Positions 25,548 to 38,194 are shown, counted from the stretch's first letter. The stretch: 64,000 bases of DNA from Ryuthela nishihirai (GCA_038380435.1 JAWZYU010000058.1:2108001-2172000); one strand, 5' to 3'. The notes: generated from the sequence alone by a model not told the origin. A program made the numbers and translations.

Positions 25548-28500
25548 CTGAAACTTTATGCCTTAGAAGTTTTGCCCTCAAATGCTGTAGATCATGGGTT
25601 ACTACAGCTATCGGCATCACAGCCTGCTTTCGGATTTTGAAAAACCCTCATTCTCCCCCACCTCTAACATATCATCAGCCCTCTTGTTAACAAGTTCAAA
25701 ATTAAAAATAAAACCTTCACATCCTTGTGCTTCACAGTTTCAGAATCTCTGATGTAGATAAACTGTATCCCAACTAATGTGAAAAGTCGTATCTCGATGA
25801 ATAGCGATATTTTTATTGACGATTAAAAGAAGTGTAATTGGTACTAACCATTATTATACCTTTTAATGATGATAACAACAACTCTATTATGCCTTTTCAT
25901 GGTTATATACATAGATTACCCTGCTAAGCCTTATGGCTTATCAGCAGGATTCCTTTCAATCACATGACAGTTCGATTTCTTGTTATAGCTTTAAGTTAAA
26001 ATGCCTAGTCATGTAAAGTATGAGAAAACAGAATGAAACGTGCAAAACACATTTCGTTAAAACGAACGTCCAACAACAAAATGGCCTAAGAGTGCAAAAT
26101 AATAATGTGCAGTGGCATACACAAGGGTTTATATTTCTGGATATTATTAAAAGTCTACAATCTCCTTAAGTACTTGAATGATAGTTTCTTAAGGCAGTCT
26201 CTTGAAAATACCATTGAGGTCATTATTGCATCCAATACAAAAATGTCATAGACAGTGGTTCTCAAATTTTTGAAAACCATGCCCCACTGACCATTTATCA
26301 AAGATAATATAGTGCTATGCGATAAAATAAAATACAATAATTTTACGTATCATATGCATTTTGGTTTTATATTAATCATTTACAATGTTTGGCTCTAAAT
26401 AATGCAATAATTTTATTAAGAATAAGTTTTAATTTCGAAAGGGCAAAAGAATAGTTATTATTGTATTGTATCGAAGGATAGTTGCATTAACGACAACTTG
26501 TATATCGTTAACGCAACTATCCTTTGATATATGAGTCCATACAATGACTTTGCGAACAACATAAAGGTGCACTGAGACACATCGTAATAATTTTATTTAT
26601 AATTTCAAAAAGTGTAATGATTAGCTCTGAATTCATCAAATTTGTTTTGCAGACATCGCAGCCAACATGGACGACCTTCACTCTCCACGAGTTGAGAAAC
26701 AGCATAATACACAGAGTCCAATAAAGAAAAAGCTAATTCTGATAGTTCTTAATATTCTTTTTAATAGTGACCAAAATATTTATACGTTTCAATTACCATC
26801 AATTATTAACATCCAGTGCAAGAATCTACAATATATTTTAAAGGCCGATATTAAAAAATAACAATATATGATTGTGAATTTTACTCTACTAATTAATACA
26901 GAAATGTGATTTCAAAATAGTTACGATTTTGAAACAAAGAGGACATACCTAAAAATGATTCTAGCAATGTTTGTGGAAAATGCAAGTTTTTTTTATTATC
27001 TTACTTGAGTGAAACCTATTTTAATTTAAGTCAAAGTATCTCTCTGCCTCCAGCTAGCACTTCGAAACAGGGAGTAATATATATTTCGAATATAATACGA
27101 AGTTTGCAAATTTCGTTGGTTCTGTTCTCACTTCACCAAAAGTCAGTTTTCTTTTAGCCTAATTCTTCAATTGTCGATTTAACTGAATTGAAAGGTCAGG
27201 AAATAACTCTAATTCGTCTTTATTAAATTCAGAGAAAATTGTATTCACCTTGGTGGAGATATCTACGTCGTGGTTAATATCATGCCTGGTTCGAAACATT
27301 TCTCATCTGAGATTGATATCAATGCATAAGAATGATTTCATGACCTTTCAGAAGAGTCGACATGAAGGAGTTGACTAACTAAACTGAATGGTTATTCCAC
27401 TCGAGATGTATATTACCAGAAGAGGTTTACACTAACAGTTGTAATGAAGACATGCTCGAGTCTGATTTTAAGGGACTGCCTTAGAAATATTCAACCCTTC
27501 AAGGACGATGGCTATAACCCTTACCTTCAACCCAGTTAGGTATGCCGCTGGCTTCGGGTACTATGTGGAAATGAAGAAGACAATGCCTTCAAGTGACAGA
27601 ATTGTTTTGTACAGGTATCATGAGTACTTATCCACCCGACTCAAAACAATTTTCTAAATTTGATATCGATGTATATGTGTGCTTGTATACATGGGCGTCG
27701 ACAGTGGAGGGGAAGGAGGAATTGCCCTTGGGAAATTCCCTTGGAAACTTTTAAAAATCAATTTATGCAAAAATGTATCATATGTGCCAAAAATTAATGT
27801 TTTCTGTAAACGAAAAACAATTTTATCGCGTTTTCTTTTATCTTCAGAATTTTTATTTTTATGGAAAACATTTTTACATGAATTTTCAACCATAAGCTAC
27901 CTTCCTATTGTTTCGTTTTCGGACAAACTTAGTTTCATTGTAGTGTGATGTATGATGATTGTTTCTTTGCAACTATACTCATCTATGAAATGCTCGACAC
28001 AAAAGTTCTATTTTGAAACAATGATTCTTTTTTGCCTGTCACCCTGAAGCAATCCTTCTCCCACCTGGTAACTTTTAACCGACGCCTATGCATGTTCCCA
28101 TATTCACTTTCTTGTTCCACATGTAAATTAAACAAATGGGAAAAGACAACCTAACAGCAGTGTAGAATACTGTTTCTGTTGCACACAAGCTGCCTAGCAA
28201 CTTTGGGTGTGCAGGGTACGATAGAATTGGCCATGGTTGTCGCCATCATCAATACCTTGGCCCCATTATGTTCGCCATTTTTTATCGTCCAAAAAGTTGT
28301 GCTGAGCAAGATATAAACAGGGTGCAGCTGAAACATCCGTTGGCCCCTATTGACCAATATAAAAATGTAAAGCCGTCGAGCGCAGAGGATAATGAACAGA
28401 ATAATAGGACTTATCAACAAACAACTGTGCGAATGCAAAGGAACGCTCCTAAAACATGAGTGTGCTAGCTAAATTCGGCAGTCGCTATAGCGAACAATGT

Positions 28501-29145
28501 CGTGGATCACAAACAGTATCATTGAAGCACTGATAATTGGTATTGGCTGCATTATAAAGAAGTTTAGAGACCAATGTCCACGCAACAGCCAACTATGCCC
28601 CTCCCCCCCTGCAGGCACGACGAGTGTCGATAGAACAACGAGGTTGATGAGAAAGAGAGGTCATGACACTGAGGTGATCCTCTGCCGTCACGTGATCAAC
28701 CTTGTTCGGTATCTGCAAAAGCCACTAGACTCGTTCGACTGAACTTCGTATTTCGTGTTTGCATTTTTATTTCGCTTTCTTAGTTTTTCGTTTCGATATT
28801 ACATCACATGAAAATGTAGTTCCTTGTGTAGAATAAATAACGGCTGTATTATTTATCGATATTATTTTTAGCATTTTATGGAAGAGAATTTAACTTTGAT
28901 AATGGATCTGGAACCTTATGCTGAAATGCATGGGAAACTTAATTGCACGTTTTGTGTTTCCTTCCTAGTACCACGTTTAATTTAAGTTGTCATATTACTA
29001 GATTTTAGCATTCTTTATTTAAAAATAAAATCCATTTGCTTAAAAAAATGAAATGCATAATATTATGATATTCAAAATAATGTAGAGAGGAAAATCAGAA
29101 AAACAGGAACGTATTTAAAGGGGTGATTCAGGGTTGTATATATAT
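25548..29145. other. Non-coding stretch without a recognisable gene
   Basis: AT-rich sequence; the short open frames match nothing I recognise. Visible items are a hAT-type terminus CAGTGGTTCTCAAA starting at 26253 with no clear partner end, a 25-bp-arm hairpin at 26469-26529, and a possible small inverted-repeat element between GGGCGTCGAC near 27696 and CCGACGCC near 28080. Confidence 0.5.
26469..26529. repeat. Inverted repeat, 25-bp arms
   Basis: Arms at 26469-26493 and 26505-26529 are reverse complements with two mismatches (core GGATAGTTGC/GCAACTATCC) around an 11-nt loop. Confidence 0.75.
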
Positions 29146-29545
29146 ACAGGATGAATCTGAAAAAGTGGGCAAAACTTTACGGGGTGGTAGAACGCAGCTA
29201 TACGAGCAATATTCGTCATAAAATGTATGGTCGGAACGCAAACGGCGAGCCGCTAGGTGGCGTTGGAAATGGTATAAAAGGGTCGGTCCTCGCACCCAAC
29301 GGCATTTCTACCGTGGATTGCCGAGAGGATGGCTGGTTATACTAACCACGAAATGGCGGATATGCACTTTGTGTACGTTATTTTTATGCCATTGGGTGCG
29401 AGGACCGACGCTTTTATACCATTTCCAACGCCACCTAGCGGCTCGCCGTTTGCGTTCCGACCATACATTCTATGACGAATATTGCTCGTATAGCTGCGTT
29501 CTACCACCACGTAAAATTTTCCTCACTTTTTCAGATTCACCCTGT
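29146..29545 (+). mobile_element. 400-bp element with 160-bp terminal inverted repeats and a DUF4817-type transposase start
   Basis: Arms at 29146-29305 and 29386-29545 are near-perfect reverse complements. The termini read ACAGGATGAATCTGAAAAAG and, inverted, ACAGGGTGAATCTGAAAAAG, and they sit in TATATA flanks consistent with a TA target. The 80-bp interior contains an ATG at 29329 that encodes MAGYTNHEMADMHFVY. This resembles the N-terminus of the DUF4817 helix-turn-helix domain (TnxExADMxFVYG) found in arthropod transposon proteins. The frame then runs into the right arm, so the element is non-autonomous, probably an internal deletion of an autonomous parent. Family assignment is from memory of the motif. 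Confidence 0.72.
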
Positions 29546-29728
29546 ATATATAAATATATATCTTTCAAAACGTTTTTTTGACATTTATACGCCTTTTAAA
29601 CATTTAATAACTCCTAGGCATTGATGCAAAATTGGTTTTCTTAATATTTACTTAGTGATTACCTAATTTCTTAAACTTTTAAAAAACAAATTTTCCCTCC
29701 GAAATATAATTTCTAAAAAATATACTTT

Positions 29729-30311
29729 CAGTGGTTACTTTATTAGGTAGTTCAATGATATGTATCAGTAATCGAGTTTTTAGAGCTAAATAACTTTTTT
29801 AGGTTTTTAAGGAATTCTGTGACTGTAGATACATTAAAACTCATTTGGTATTTAGAGTGTTATGGAAATTGAAATATTTAATAGCAGTAATTTTCCACTT
29901 TATATAGTTAATGTCAGAAGTTAACTTAAAAAGTTGAAACGGAAGCAATAACCGTTACGTTAAACTTTAGCAAGATGAATATGATGAAAAGTATGAATTT
30001 TTTTACCAGTTCAATACTGGTAATAATTTAATTTTGATAATTTTTGAAATGCTTAACAACTCCTTTCAAAAATTTTGAAAATTAGTATTGAACTGCTAAA
30101 ATAAAATTCATACTTTTCATCATATTCATCTTGCTAAAGTTTAATGTAACGGTTATTGCTTCCGTTTTTTTGCTTTCATAACTATTTCAACACTGAATCC
30201 GATATTTCTAAAACCTAGATTTAATTACGTTTATTTTAATCGCATTTTCCTGTGAAAAGCATATTGAATAAATTGCTGTGCCCTATTGACAGTAAGTAAT
30301 AAAGTGACTGC
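29729..30311. mobile_element. Foldback or TIR element, candidate
   Basis: A strong inner inverted repeat pairs about 29937-30020 with about 30083-30166 (GCAATAACCGTTACG, then CAAGATGAATATGATG on the left arm). Outside it, CAGTGGTTACTTTATTA at 29729 pairs imperfectly with the complement of AATAAAGTGACTGC, which ends at 30311. Length and terminal repeats suggest a non-autonomous DNA transposon. No clear target-site duplication was found and no ORF is present. Confidence 0.5.
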
Positions 30312-30984
30312 TTAGTGTTTACAATACTTCTGATTGCTACATTTAATAGGGCAGTTTTATGAACAAAAACAGCACATTTAATAAGAATAAAAATATTTTC
30401 ATCTTTATTCTTCAATTGAGCTAGTTTACATTTTCGGTGAAAACATGGCCATTGATTAACTTAAGGTGGTAACATTATGCTGATACAGTATAGAATATAA
30501 ACTGAATTCATCATTTAGCACTGTATTTAGCAGCAATAATAATGTTTTAGAATATGATACAGTAAATAATGAAATTCATAAAAGTACAGATTCTTTAAAT
30601 ATTGATTTTAACAATATACTGGTGACTATCTCAGATTTGGAATATATTTGATAAATATTTCACTACCCTTTAATTGTAACCGTTCAACTGAAAACGATGC
30701 CCAGTGTAGATGAGAGAACACTTGACAATGGCCTCTAACGAGAGAAAACCTGAGATATGATGTAGAACCTAAAACTGGTTACAACAGTTTAAAATGGTAT
30801 AAAGTTTATAGTGTCATTTACCTTCCCATATTATCAGTAAAATTTCATAATTATTTAAAACGGTATATTAAAGGTTCTAAAGGTTATGTATTTTCAGGGG
30901 AATAGAAGTAATAATTACTGATATATATATCAACATAAGATATAATTCTTTGCGAAAATTTTTGCCTAGCAATCATAGCCAGAA
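30312..30984. other. Non-coding, AT-rich; nothing recognised
   Basis: No open frame, RNA-like fold or repeat that I can name. Confidence 0.5.
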
Positions 30985-31282
30985 AAAGCATGCCAGGCTC
31001 GTGATCTGCAATTCCCAGATTCGAGTCTCGCCTGCGTCAGCGTTAAGATTTATATCAGCAATCTATATCAGCATCTGTGGGATGGGACATTAAGCCATGG
31101 CCCCAGTTGCTGCAGATCCATACCCTGTGCATGTTAAAGAACACACCGTGTGGCCTGAATGACAGGCTAACAAATGTCCAGTGGGTCTCATTCTCTAACC
31201 TTTTCTGAGGCCTCGGGATCCATGTGACCTGGTCATTTCGGCAATTGGTGAGAAAAATGGCATTCAGAGGTAAAACAAGCAA
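30985..31282 (+). repeat. SINE family 2 (tRNA-derived)
   Basis: A tRNA-like head (CCAGGCTCGTGATCTGC, then a B-box-like GATTCGAGTCTC) is followed by the family body: GGGACATTAAGCCATGGC, the CATACCCTGTGCATGTTAAA block, a GGATCCATGTGACCTGG block, and a final CAGAGGTAAAACAAGC. Confidence 0.7.
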
Positions 31283-31500
31283 ACTTGCTGACACATAGCA
31301 GAAGAAAAATTCCAGTATTCTGATGTAAACAGAGTATGTTAATGCACTGAAATTCAAATACGGTGTATGTGTTGCATTGTGGATTTCCTTTATACCCTTT
31401 AGAATGAATTTGAAAATTAAACTTGACTTTCATTAGGTGATGGTTATAAACTGAAAGCACACTTTATTACAAGTATTCAGCAATATAAATTAATATCTGA

Positions 31501-31510
31501 TTAATTAAAT
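31501..31510. repeat. Left target-site duplication of RTE copy C
   Basis: TTAATTAAAT, repeated exactly at 34756-34765. Confidence 0.82.

Positions 31511-31585
<75 letters not shown>
31511..31585 (-). repeat. (ATC)25 microsatellite, 3' tail of RTE copy C
   Basis: A 75-bp uninterrupted run, (GAT)25 on the element's own strand. Copies A, B and D end in the same trinucleotide but with far fewer units. Simple 3' repeats are usual for RTE elements. Confidence 0.92.
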
Positions 31586-31587
<2 letters not shown>

Positions 31588-34500
31588 CAAGCAGCCATGG
31601 GCTATGGAGGTCATACCAGACCGTGCAATTTATTTCTCCAAGCAAGTCTATCCTGAGCTACATCTACTGCATCTGGCCACTGCACACCAATTCTAACAAG
31701 GTCCAGTTTGACATTGTCAGCCCACCGCATCCTAGATCTCCCCTTCTTTCTGAGGCCTTTAGGCACACTGTTCATAACCCTATTCGCCAATCTATAATTA
31801 TTCATACGGGCACCATGGCCAAACCAACGGAGTCTCTCTCTGCACAATATGCTGCTTAAAGGAGGTTGCAAACTCCTTTGCCTAACCTCATCATTAGTTA
31901 CAAAGTTGAACCACCTAATGCCCAAGATACTGCGTAAGCATCTGGAATCAAAAGCATCTAGTTTCCTGTTATCTTGTTTACAAAGTGTCCACGTTTCACT
32001 ACCATAACTAACCCTGGAAAGAACCAAACTATTATACAGTCTAATTTTAGTCTTTAGGTGTATACGCCTATTTCTCCACACCTTCCATAGGTTCTTAAAA
32101 GTCCCAGCAGCAATCCCTATTCGTCTGTTAATCTCATGCCGCACATCACCATTATCTGTTACATAGCTCCCAAGATAATTAAACTGTGACACCTGCTCAA
32201 GACTGCAACCATTCAGATTAACTGAATCACAGCCTGCGTGACAAATTTTCATCACTTTAGTTTTCTCTCTGTTTATAACCAAACCTACTCTACTACCAGT
32301 CTCATCAACAGCTCGAATGAAAGAGTTCATCTCATCAACATCATTTGCCAAAAGGGCTAAATCATCAGCATAATCTAAATCAGAAATTTTCGTATCTCCA
32401 GCCCATTTAAGGCCAAAATCTTTCCCTTGAAGTGAATTTCGCATAACATAATCAATAACGAAGCTAAAGAGAAAAGGAGACAAAATGCACCCTTGTCGAA
32501 CACCAGAAGTAATGCTAAATCAATTGCTACAACCCACTGTCACACACGACTCAGTGTTATTATAGAGAGCTTTCATAATATTAACTAACTTGTCTGGTAT
32601 ACCATATGATCTCACAATCAACCACAAATTATGACGATCAACAGAGTCGAAAGCCTTTTTCAAATCAACAAAGCTAGCAACCAAAGATTTCTGAAACTTT
32701 AAACATTTCTCAAGAATCTGCCTAAGTGAAAATATCTGATCCACACATCCCCTACCACTTCTGAATCCACATTGCTCATTACGCAATTGACTGTCAACCA
32801 GATTCTTAATTCTATTAAGCACAATCATGGAAAGAACTTTACCTGGAACAGAGAGCAGGCTGATACCCCTATAGTTATCACAAGAACTGGGATTTCATTT
32901 TTTGAAAATAGGGATAACAATAGCTCTGGTGAAATCCTTAGGAACCATGCCTTTATCATAAAAGATATTCCGAATTTCAGACATCCAAGTGGTAACCGAA
33001 ACATTCCCAGCTCTAAGCATTTCCGTAGTAATTTCATCTACCCCTGGGGATTTATGAAATTTAAGTTTAGAAACAGCCAAAATAACTTCAGATTGTGTTA
33101 TAGGGCCAACATTAAAGCCACCAATGCATCTATCATCATTGCAAACAATGGGAGTAGAACTAACTACATTGTTTAGAACATCACTGAAATGCTCAGCCCA
33201 CCTAGCCATGACAGAATCCTCCCCTTCTATAACCTTACCTTGTTTATCTTTGAATCCTTGTATGCCTGTCCGTTTTCTACCACACAAAACATAAACTATC
33301 TGGTACAGCTCTCTGCTGTTGTGCTGTCTAACTGCTTCCTCGGCTTTGTCAGCCAAACCATCAAGCTAAAGATTCTTATCAGCAGCTAACTGATCCTTTA
33401 CAAGTTTATTAAGGTCTCTGTAATGCTTTCTATTAGGACTAGTAGGGTATTGATTAAGGGCATTGCTGCAGTTCTTTCTTTCCGAAATAAGCTCAAGTGC
33501 CTTATCACTCAGATAATTTTACCTCTTCTGCTCCTTTTTTCCTAAACGAGTACTGTTAGTGTCTAAAAAAGCCTGTTTAAAATGATCCCATTCTTCCTCA
33601 ACTTCAGTAGTAAGCAAACCATGACTGTCATAATGACTAAGTAACCTATCATGGTAAGCTTTGGCTATAACTGGATCTTTCAGAGCTTCAGTATTAAAAG
33701 TAAATTTTTTAACCCTAGCACAACACTTTTCAAGTTTAAATTGCAACATACGTTTAACAAGGTAATGGTCAGATCCAATTTCAGCTCCCCTATATGCCCT
33801 GGTATTCCTAACAGAACTAGCCCATTTGCTGTTAATTAATATGTAATCAATCATATTCTTATGCAGCCCATCAGGTGAAACCCATGTGTACTTATGTATG
33901 TCGCGGTGTTTGTAATAAGTGTTAGTTATTCTGAATCCATTGAGTTTACTTACCTGTAGGAGACGTTGCCCATTGCCATTGCAGCTACCAATACCAAAAG
34001 GGCCTATTACTCCTCCCCAAAGGTCAGAGTCAGTATCAACTTTGGCATTGAACTCACCTACAACAAAGGTTATATCTCCTTTCTTGACAGAATTCTATGG
34101 AGAGAAAATGGTTAGTGGGATGTTTAAAGAAACTATGTTTATTGAGAGAGGGAATGACAATATCAAACAGCCCCCTAATCGCAGACATGGGGCAAAGACC
34201 CGTTCCCCCACTGCTAAAGGCTGAAGCCACCTACACTTGGAAGACTTCCTCCAATGTAGAATTTGACGATGCCAATAGAAGCAAAGAGTTCAGGTTCCTG
34301 CGATGACTTCTGCTCAGGATTATCCACCACCCGATAAAGATTTCCTGTGAATCTATTCACTTGGGGCTGTCAACCCACAAACAAAAAGAAAACACAGTGG
34401 GAGATTTTCCCTCCACAGAAGACCACCAGTGCAGCAAAATCAGGATCCATAATCAAGCTCATAGCCATAATCAGTCCAGTCCAGGGGGTTTATATGGTCA

Positions 34501-34755
34501 GCACCAGGACCCTGTGTGGTTGACCACTCCTCAGCAGGGTAGAAAAAAAAAGAAAAAAGGTAGCCATAGTTGTCCAGATCAGTAGGCCACACTAATCTGG
34601 CAGCCCTCCCCTTCCGTTCACTTCCAGAAGAGAATATCTCTTTTGAAAGTTACTAACGTTCCGCACCACGAGAAGGCGGGGTTGGACATTAGGTGCTAGG
34701 CCTGGCCGGTTCTATGCATCATCACAGCGGATTGGTGCATAGCTCTCCTTACATG
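31511..34755 (-). pseudogene. RTE-clade retrotransposon copy C, internally deleted
   Basis: Minus-strand insertion bounded by TTAATTAAAT on both sides. The RT C-terminal part is open from 32483 to 31611, with the LDYADD catalytic motif. The central RT is in 32828-32520 and 33356-32895, separated by frameshifts. The EEP domain is partly lost: near 34094 the GACAGAATTC segment jumps to CTATGGAGAG, which removes about 350 bp that copies B and D retain. The 5' non-coding leader ends GCATAGCTCTCCTT. Confidence 0.88.
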
Positions 34756-34765
34756 TTAATTAAAT
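34756..34765. repeat. Right target-site duplication of RTE copy C
   Basis: TTAATTAAAT, exact match to the left copy. Confidence 0.82.
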
Positions 34766-35571
34766 TTACTTGTCCGAAAAATAGATGCATTTTCTCTGCA
34801 AATCTCGCGTTTTAACACTCTTTTATAATTTACATGTTCAGGCACGAAAATATTCCACACACTCCTAATTTAATCCATGACAAATATTAATTGCACCCTG
34901 TCTGTGAGAAATGCGTCTCTCCTTGACTTGGTTTGCTTTTTAGCAAAATGCATTGTCATATCGCTCCTGTGTCATATCGTCCTCTGCGCCATTTTCCCAT
35001 CGAGGTGACCACCTGAAAGGAACTGTCCCGCAGAAACTGTATAAAAAGACGATGCTGTGGAAAATGAGGGGTGGGAATATTATTGTTTGGAAAAACAAAA
35101 GAACCAGCTATTTAAAACATAGGGATGGAAATGATACACCCCTGAATATCATTTGAAAATCCGTGGATGTTAGTGCACGTTAAAGCTATCATCATCTAAT
35201 AAATGACGTGGGAATTAACGTTCATGCTGCTGCAGATTTCTTTTTCGCATTACTTCTACATCCTATTACACTGGGATTGCAGCTTTTACACATTCTATTA
35301 CGCTGGGAAAAACAAGCTCTTTGCTTGTTTTTTCATTTTCACATTGAATTTTTCTCTTACATCGACACGTTTTGTAAAACGTGCAACATATACACAATTC
35401 TTATTATATTAAATTAACAATTTTTTTGGTGTACAATTGTAAAATTTTCTATATGGGTTCCTTCTAACAATGATTCCCCCCCCCCCTCCTTTCTAATGTA
35501 CTTTATTTCCTTTTCTGGTGGGATAAATCCATATTTTCACGATAACTGTTACACACTTTTTAATTGCGATG
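34766..35571. other. Non-coding; nothing recognised
   Basis: AT-rich with a C11 run near 35477. Open frames are short and unlike known families. Confidence 0.5.
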
Positions 35572-35976
35572 TACAGTCGCTCAAAAAAGTATCCGAACAA
35601 TATGGTTGATTACAGAATTCAGAAAAAATATCTGGCAACGTTTTTTTTAGAAAAACATTTCTGCCAACCTTCGTGTCACGTGACACGAAGGTTGCCAGAA
35701 AACAGTGTACAGAAACTGTACACTGTAAAAGGACATTTTAAAATTAGCTGACAGCTTTCAGTAGCTTTTTTTAAGCAGTAAACTGCTGAGATACCTCATT
35801 AAGCTGAAAAGATCCCCAAGGAAGATAAGATGCCAACATACGGGATCTTCCGTTGTCCTGCCCAGCAAAGCATCCATGCATTTTGTACCGCATTTCGAGT
35901 CTTACCACGATGTTCTGAAAGTCTGCCGGGATCGCACATGGCTGATACCTCGTGTTTCGCAATTATTTGAGTGTGC
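35572..35976. mobile_element. Tc1/mariner-like non-autonomous element, candidate
   Basis: The left end TACAGTCGCTCAAAAAAGTA and the inverted right end GCACACTCAAATAATT share a CTCAAA-A core followed by CGAA-CA, the style of Tc1/mariner termini, and the left end starts at a TA. The interior has two hairpins and no transposase motif. The terminal match is short and imperfect. Confidence 0.42.
35665..35694. repeat. 30-bp perfect palindrome
   Basis: Centred on GTGTCAC/GTGACAC with no spacer. Pairing resumes for three more bases on each side after one mismatch. A second hairpin, CAGTGTACA with TGTACACTG, follows at 35703-35725. Confidence 0.9.
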
Positions 35977-36189
35977 ATCTAATGAATCAAATTCTTTTAA
36001 GTGACGTCAAAAACGAAAAGGAAATTCTTGTTGATAGCGCTGCTGAACTGGTTCTATCTGATCTCGATATCAGTTTAATTATAGTTTTATCTCATCAATG
36101 TTGTTATTCCTGTGAAATTATGTTTCAATTTATTTTTCTGTTATTTATTCATTATTTCATAGAAGATGAATTACTCCTCAAGTAGATGC

Positions 36190-36580
36190 AGAGGTGGGTT
36201 GTTTTACCTGTGAGCGGCACTTTTTTTGCACGCACTTGACTAAATGGCCAGTTCAAAAGGACCCCGAATGCTCACAGAAGGTTGGGGGGAGGGGGGAGAG
36301 GATCCAGTATAGAACTGTTGACAGACAGATGATAGCCTCCCGTCTAGGTCATCCAGCGTGTTCTTTAATGTGCACAGGTGTGGCTGTCGTGCACACAGAG
36401 CCACGGCTTAACGTCCCATCCGACGGATGGCGGCCTAGCCCAACGGTGTCCCGTAGTAGCCGAACGAAGAGCGGGGACTTTTGAGGAGATAAATCTCAAC
36501 GCTTGCACAAATGGGACTCGAAACTGGGAACTGCAGATTAGGAGCCTGACGCGCTACCAAATGTGCCACCCCGCCCCAGA
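36190..36580 (-). repeat. SINE family 2 (tRNA-derived), nearly complete
   Basis: Read on -, it runs from a tRNA-like head (GTGGCACATTTGGTAGCGCG, then TTTCGAGTCCC) through the CCGTCGGATGGGACGTTAAG block to AAGTGCCGCTCACAGGTAAA. This is one of the best copies for comparison with the fragments in the array. Confidence 0.74.
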
Positions 36581-36756
36581 GAGTTCAGATAACAGAAAAT
36601 AGAATGAATTTCAAATGAAACAGGTAAATGCTGAGCCGAATCGGGGTGGGGGGGGAGATAGGACATGGTCTTTTAATCTGTAAGTTTTGTTTCATACTGC
36701 ACATTATTTCTTCTACATCCGGGCCAGGATATGTGTAAAATATTTTATTATTTACT

Positions 36757-37472
36757 AGCTGAACGGCACCCGTCATTGCCTGGGTTTTTCTTTTAATCTG
36801 TATGTTTTGTTTCCTAGTGCATTAAAGGTTTTTCATCAATATTAAATGCACAGGTTCCCTGTAGATAGAGAATTCAACAAATATTTATGCGAAAAAAATT
36901 GTTGCCATCGGGGCAGGAATCGGATCCGCAACTCTCCAGATACATGCCAGAGTGCTATAGCGATTAAACCAAGCATCGGACAACATTCCTTTCAAACTAT
37001 AGATATTTTTATTTCGACAGATTTTGAGACTCCATGGTTCCCGAGGTATTTGACCGAACACTCCCAAATTTCGTAGGAGGGTCCCCAGGCTGACCCCATT
37101 TCGGGTTAGAATATCAAGTCCCCAGCTGCCATGGAACGACTGAAAATAATAATATCTTTGGAAAAGTAGGGATCTGGCAACGACAGCAGATTTAAATGTT
37201 ATTGACTCTTAGGTTCACAGTCAGGGAGTTGTAAATGGCAACAATAAATTTCGTGGCAACTGCAGTTTCCCGTAAGAGTGGCATGGTAACTACTTTTGCT
37301 TCTAGCAAGCTCCCGTTTTGAAATTTCGACTTCAAATTTGGTACTGCAGCCCGGACCATAACCAGAAACATTTCTCAAATATTTGAAGCGCTTACCATGA
37401 TTTCCCGATACGTTACGGCTGTCACAGACAGGGAGACACACGCAAAGACACCGTCTTTTATTATTACAGATT
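36757..37472. repeat. Degenerate interspersed repeat, class unknown
   Basis: Starts with TACTAGCTGAACGGCACCCG and ends in TCTTTTATTATTACAGATTA, a head and tail pattern seen in dispersed repeats of many arthropods. A tRNA-like B-box motif (GGATCCGATTCC on -) lies near 36925. No coding potential. Confidence 0.35.
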
Positions 37473-37774
37473 AAAGAAAGTACTGTGACTGAAAAATCGT
37501 TTAATTAATTAAATTTCGGATAATTATATAAATAAAGTGACAAATATAGAAATTAACAATAATTCTTAAATGTGATAAATTATACAAAATTGCATTACCA
37601 TTTATCAGAGTATTTGTGGTGATGTTGGGTTATAAAACTTAAAACCCGATCTCTGTTATCAGCAATGCCACGTTGCTCTGTGACTTCAAATAAATGATTG
37701 GTGATGGATTTTCGAAACCGTGCCATGCAACCGTTTGAAGTCCGGTTGTTTTTCCTCTGAGTGGGTTTCGCCCA

Positions 37775-38194
37775 GGGTAGTTCAGGCGATAGCGCACCAC
37801 GTTCGCAAACTGCAATTCCCAGGTTAGAGTCTCAGATGGTCGAGCATTGATTTATCTCCACATTACTTCCCGCCTTGTGCTAGGTTAATAGTGGACACCG
37901 ACGGACGGCTTGGAAAGGTCACCTTCCGTCAGATGAGACATTAAGACGCCATATCCTGAGTTAGTATCCCACAGACAGGGTTCGAGGCCCAGTGGGACTC
38001 GAACCCTGTCTGTGGGAGAGCCATAACTTGTGCATGTTAAAGAGCATGATGCCCTTGATGGGAGGCTATTATCTATCTCTCAACAGTTGTTCCAGTGGCG
38101 CTCCTCCTCCAACCTTCGTTGAAACTTCGGTGTCTCTGTGACCTTGCCATTTAGCCCATTGTGTGCAAAAGTGCCACTCAGAGATAAAAACAAG
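37775..38194 (+). repeat. SINE family 2 copy with a 19-bp hairpin
   Basis: tRNA-like head (GTTCAGGCGATAGCGC, then AACTGCAATTCCCAGG), the usual body and a GCCACTCAGAGATAAAA tail. In the body, CCCACAGACAGGGTTCGAG at 37968-37986 is followed by its exact reverse complement at 37998-38016. Confidence 0.7.

Noticed and set aside
27690..28092. MITE with GGGCGTCG-type ends
   Set aside because: Only about eight to ten bases match between the ends and no target-site duplication was clear.
35477..35490. Homopolymer C run here and G run near 48559 as signals
   Set aside because: Simple low-complexity tracts with no associated structure.
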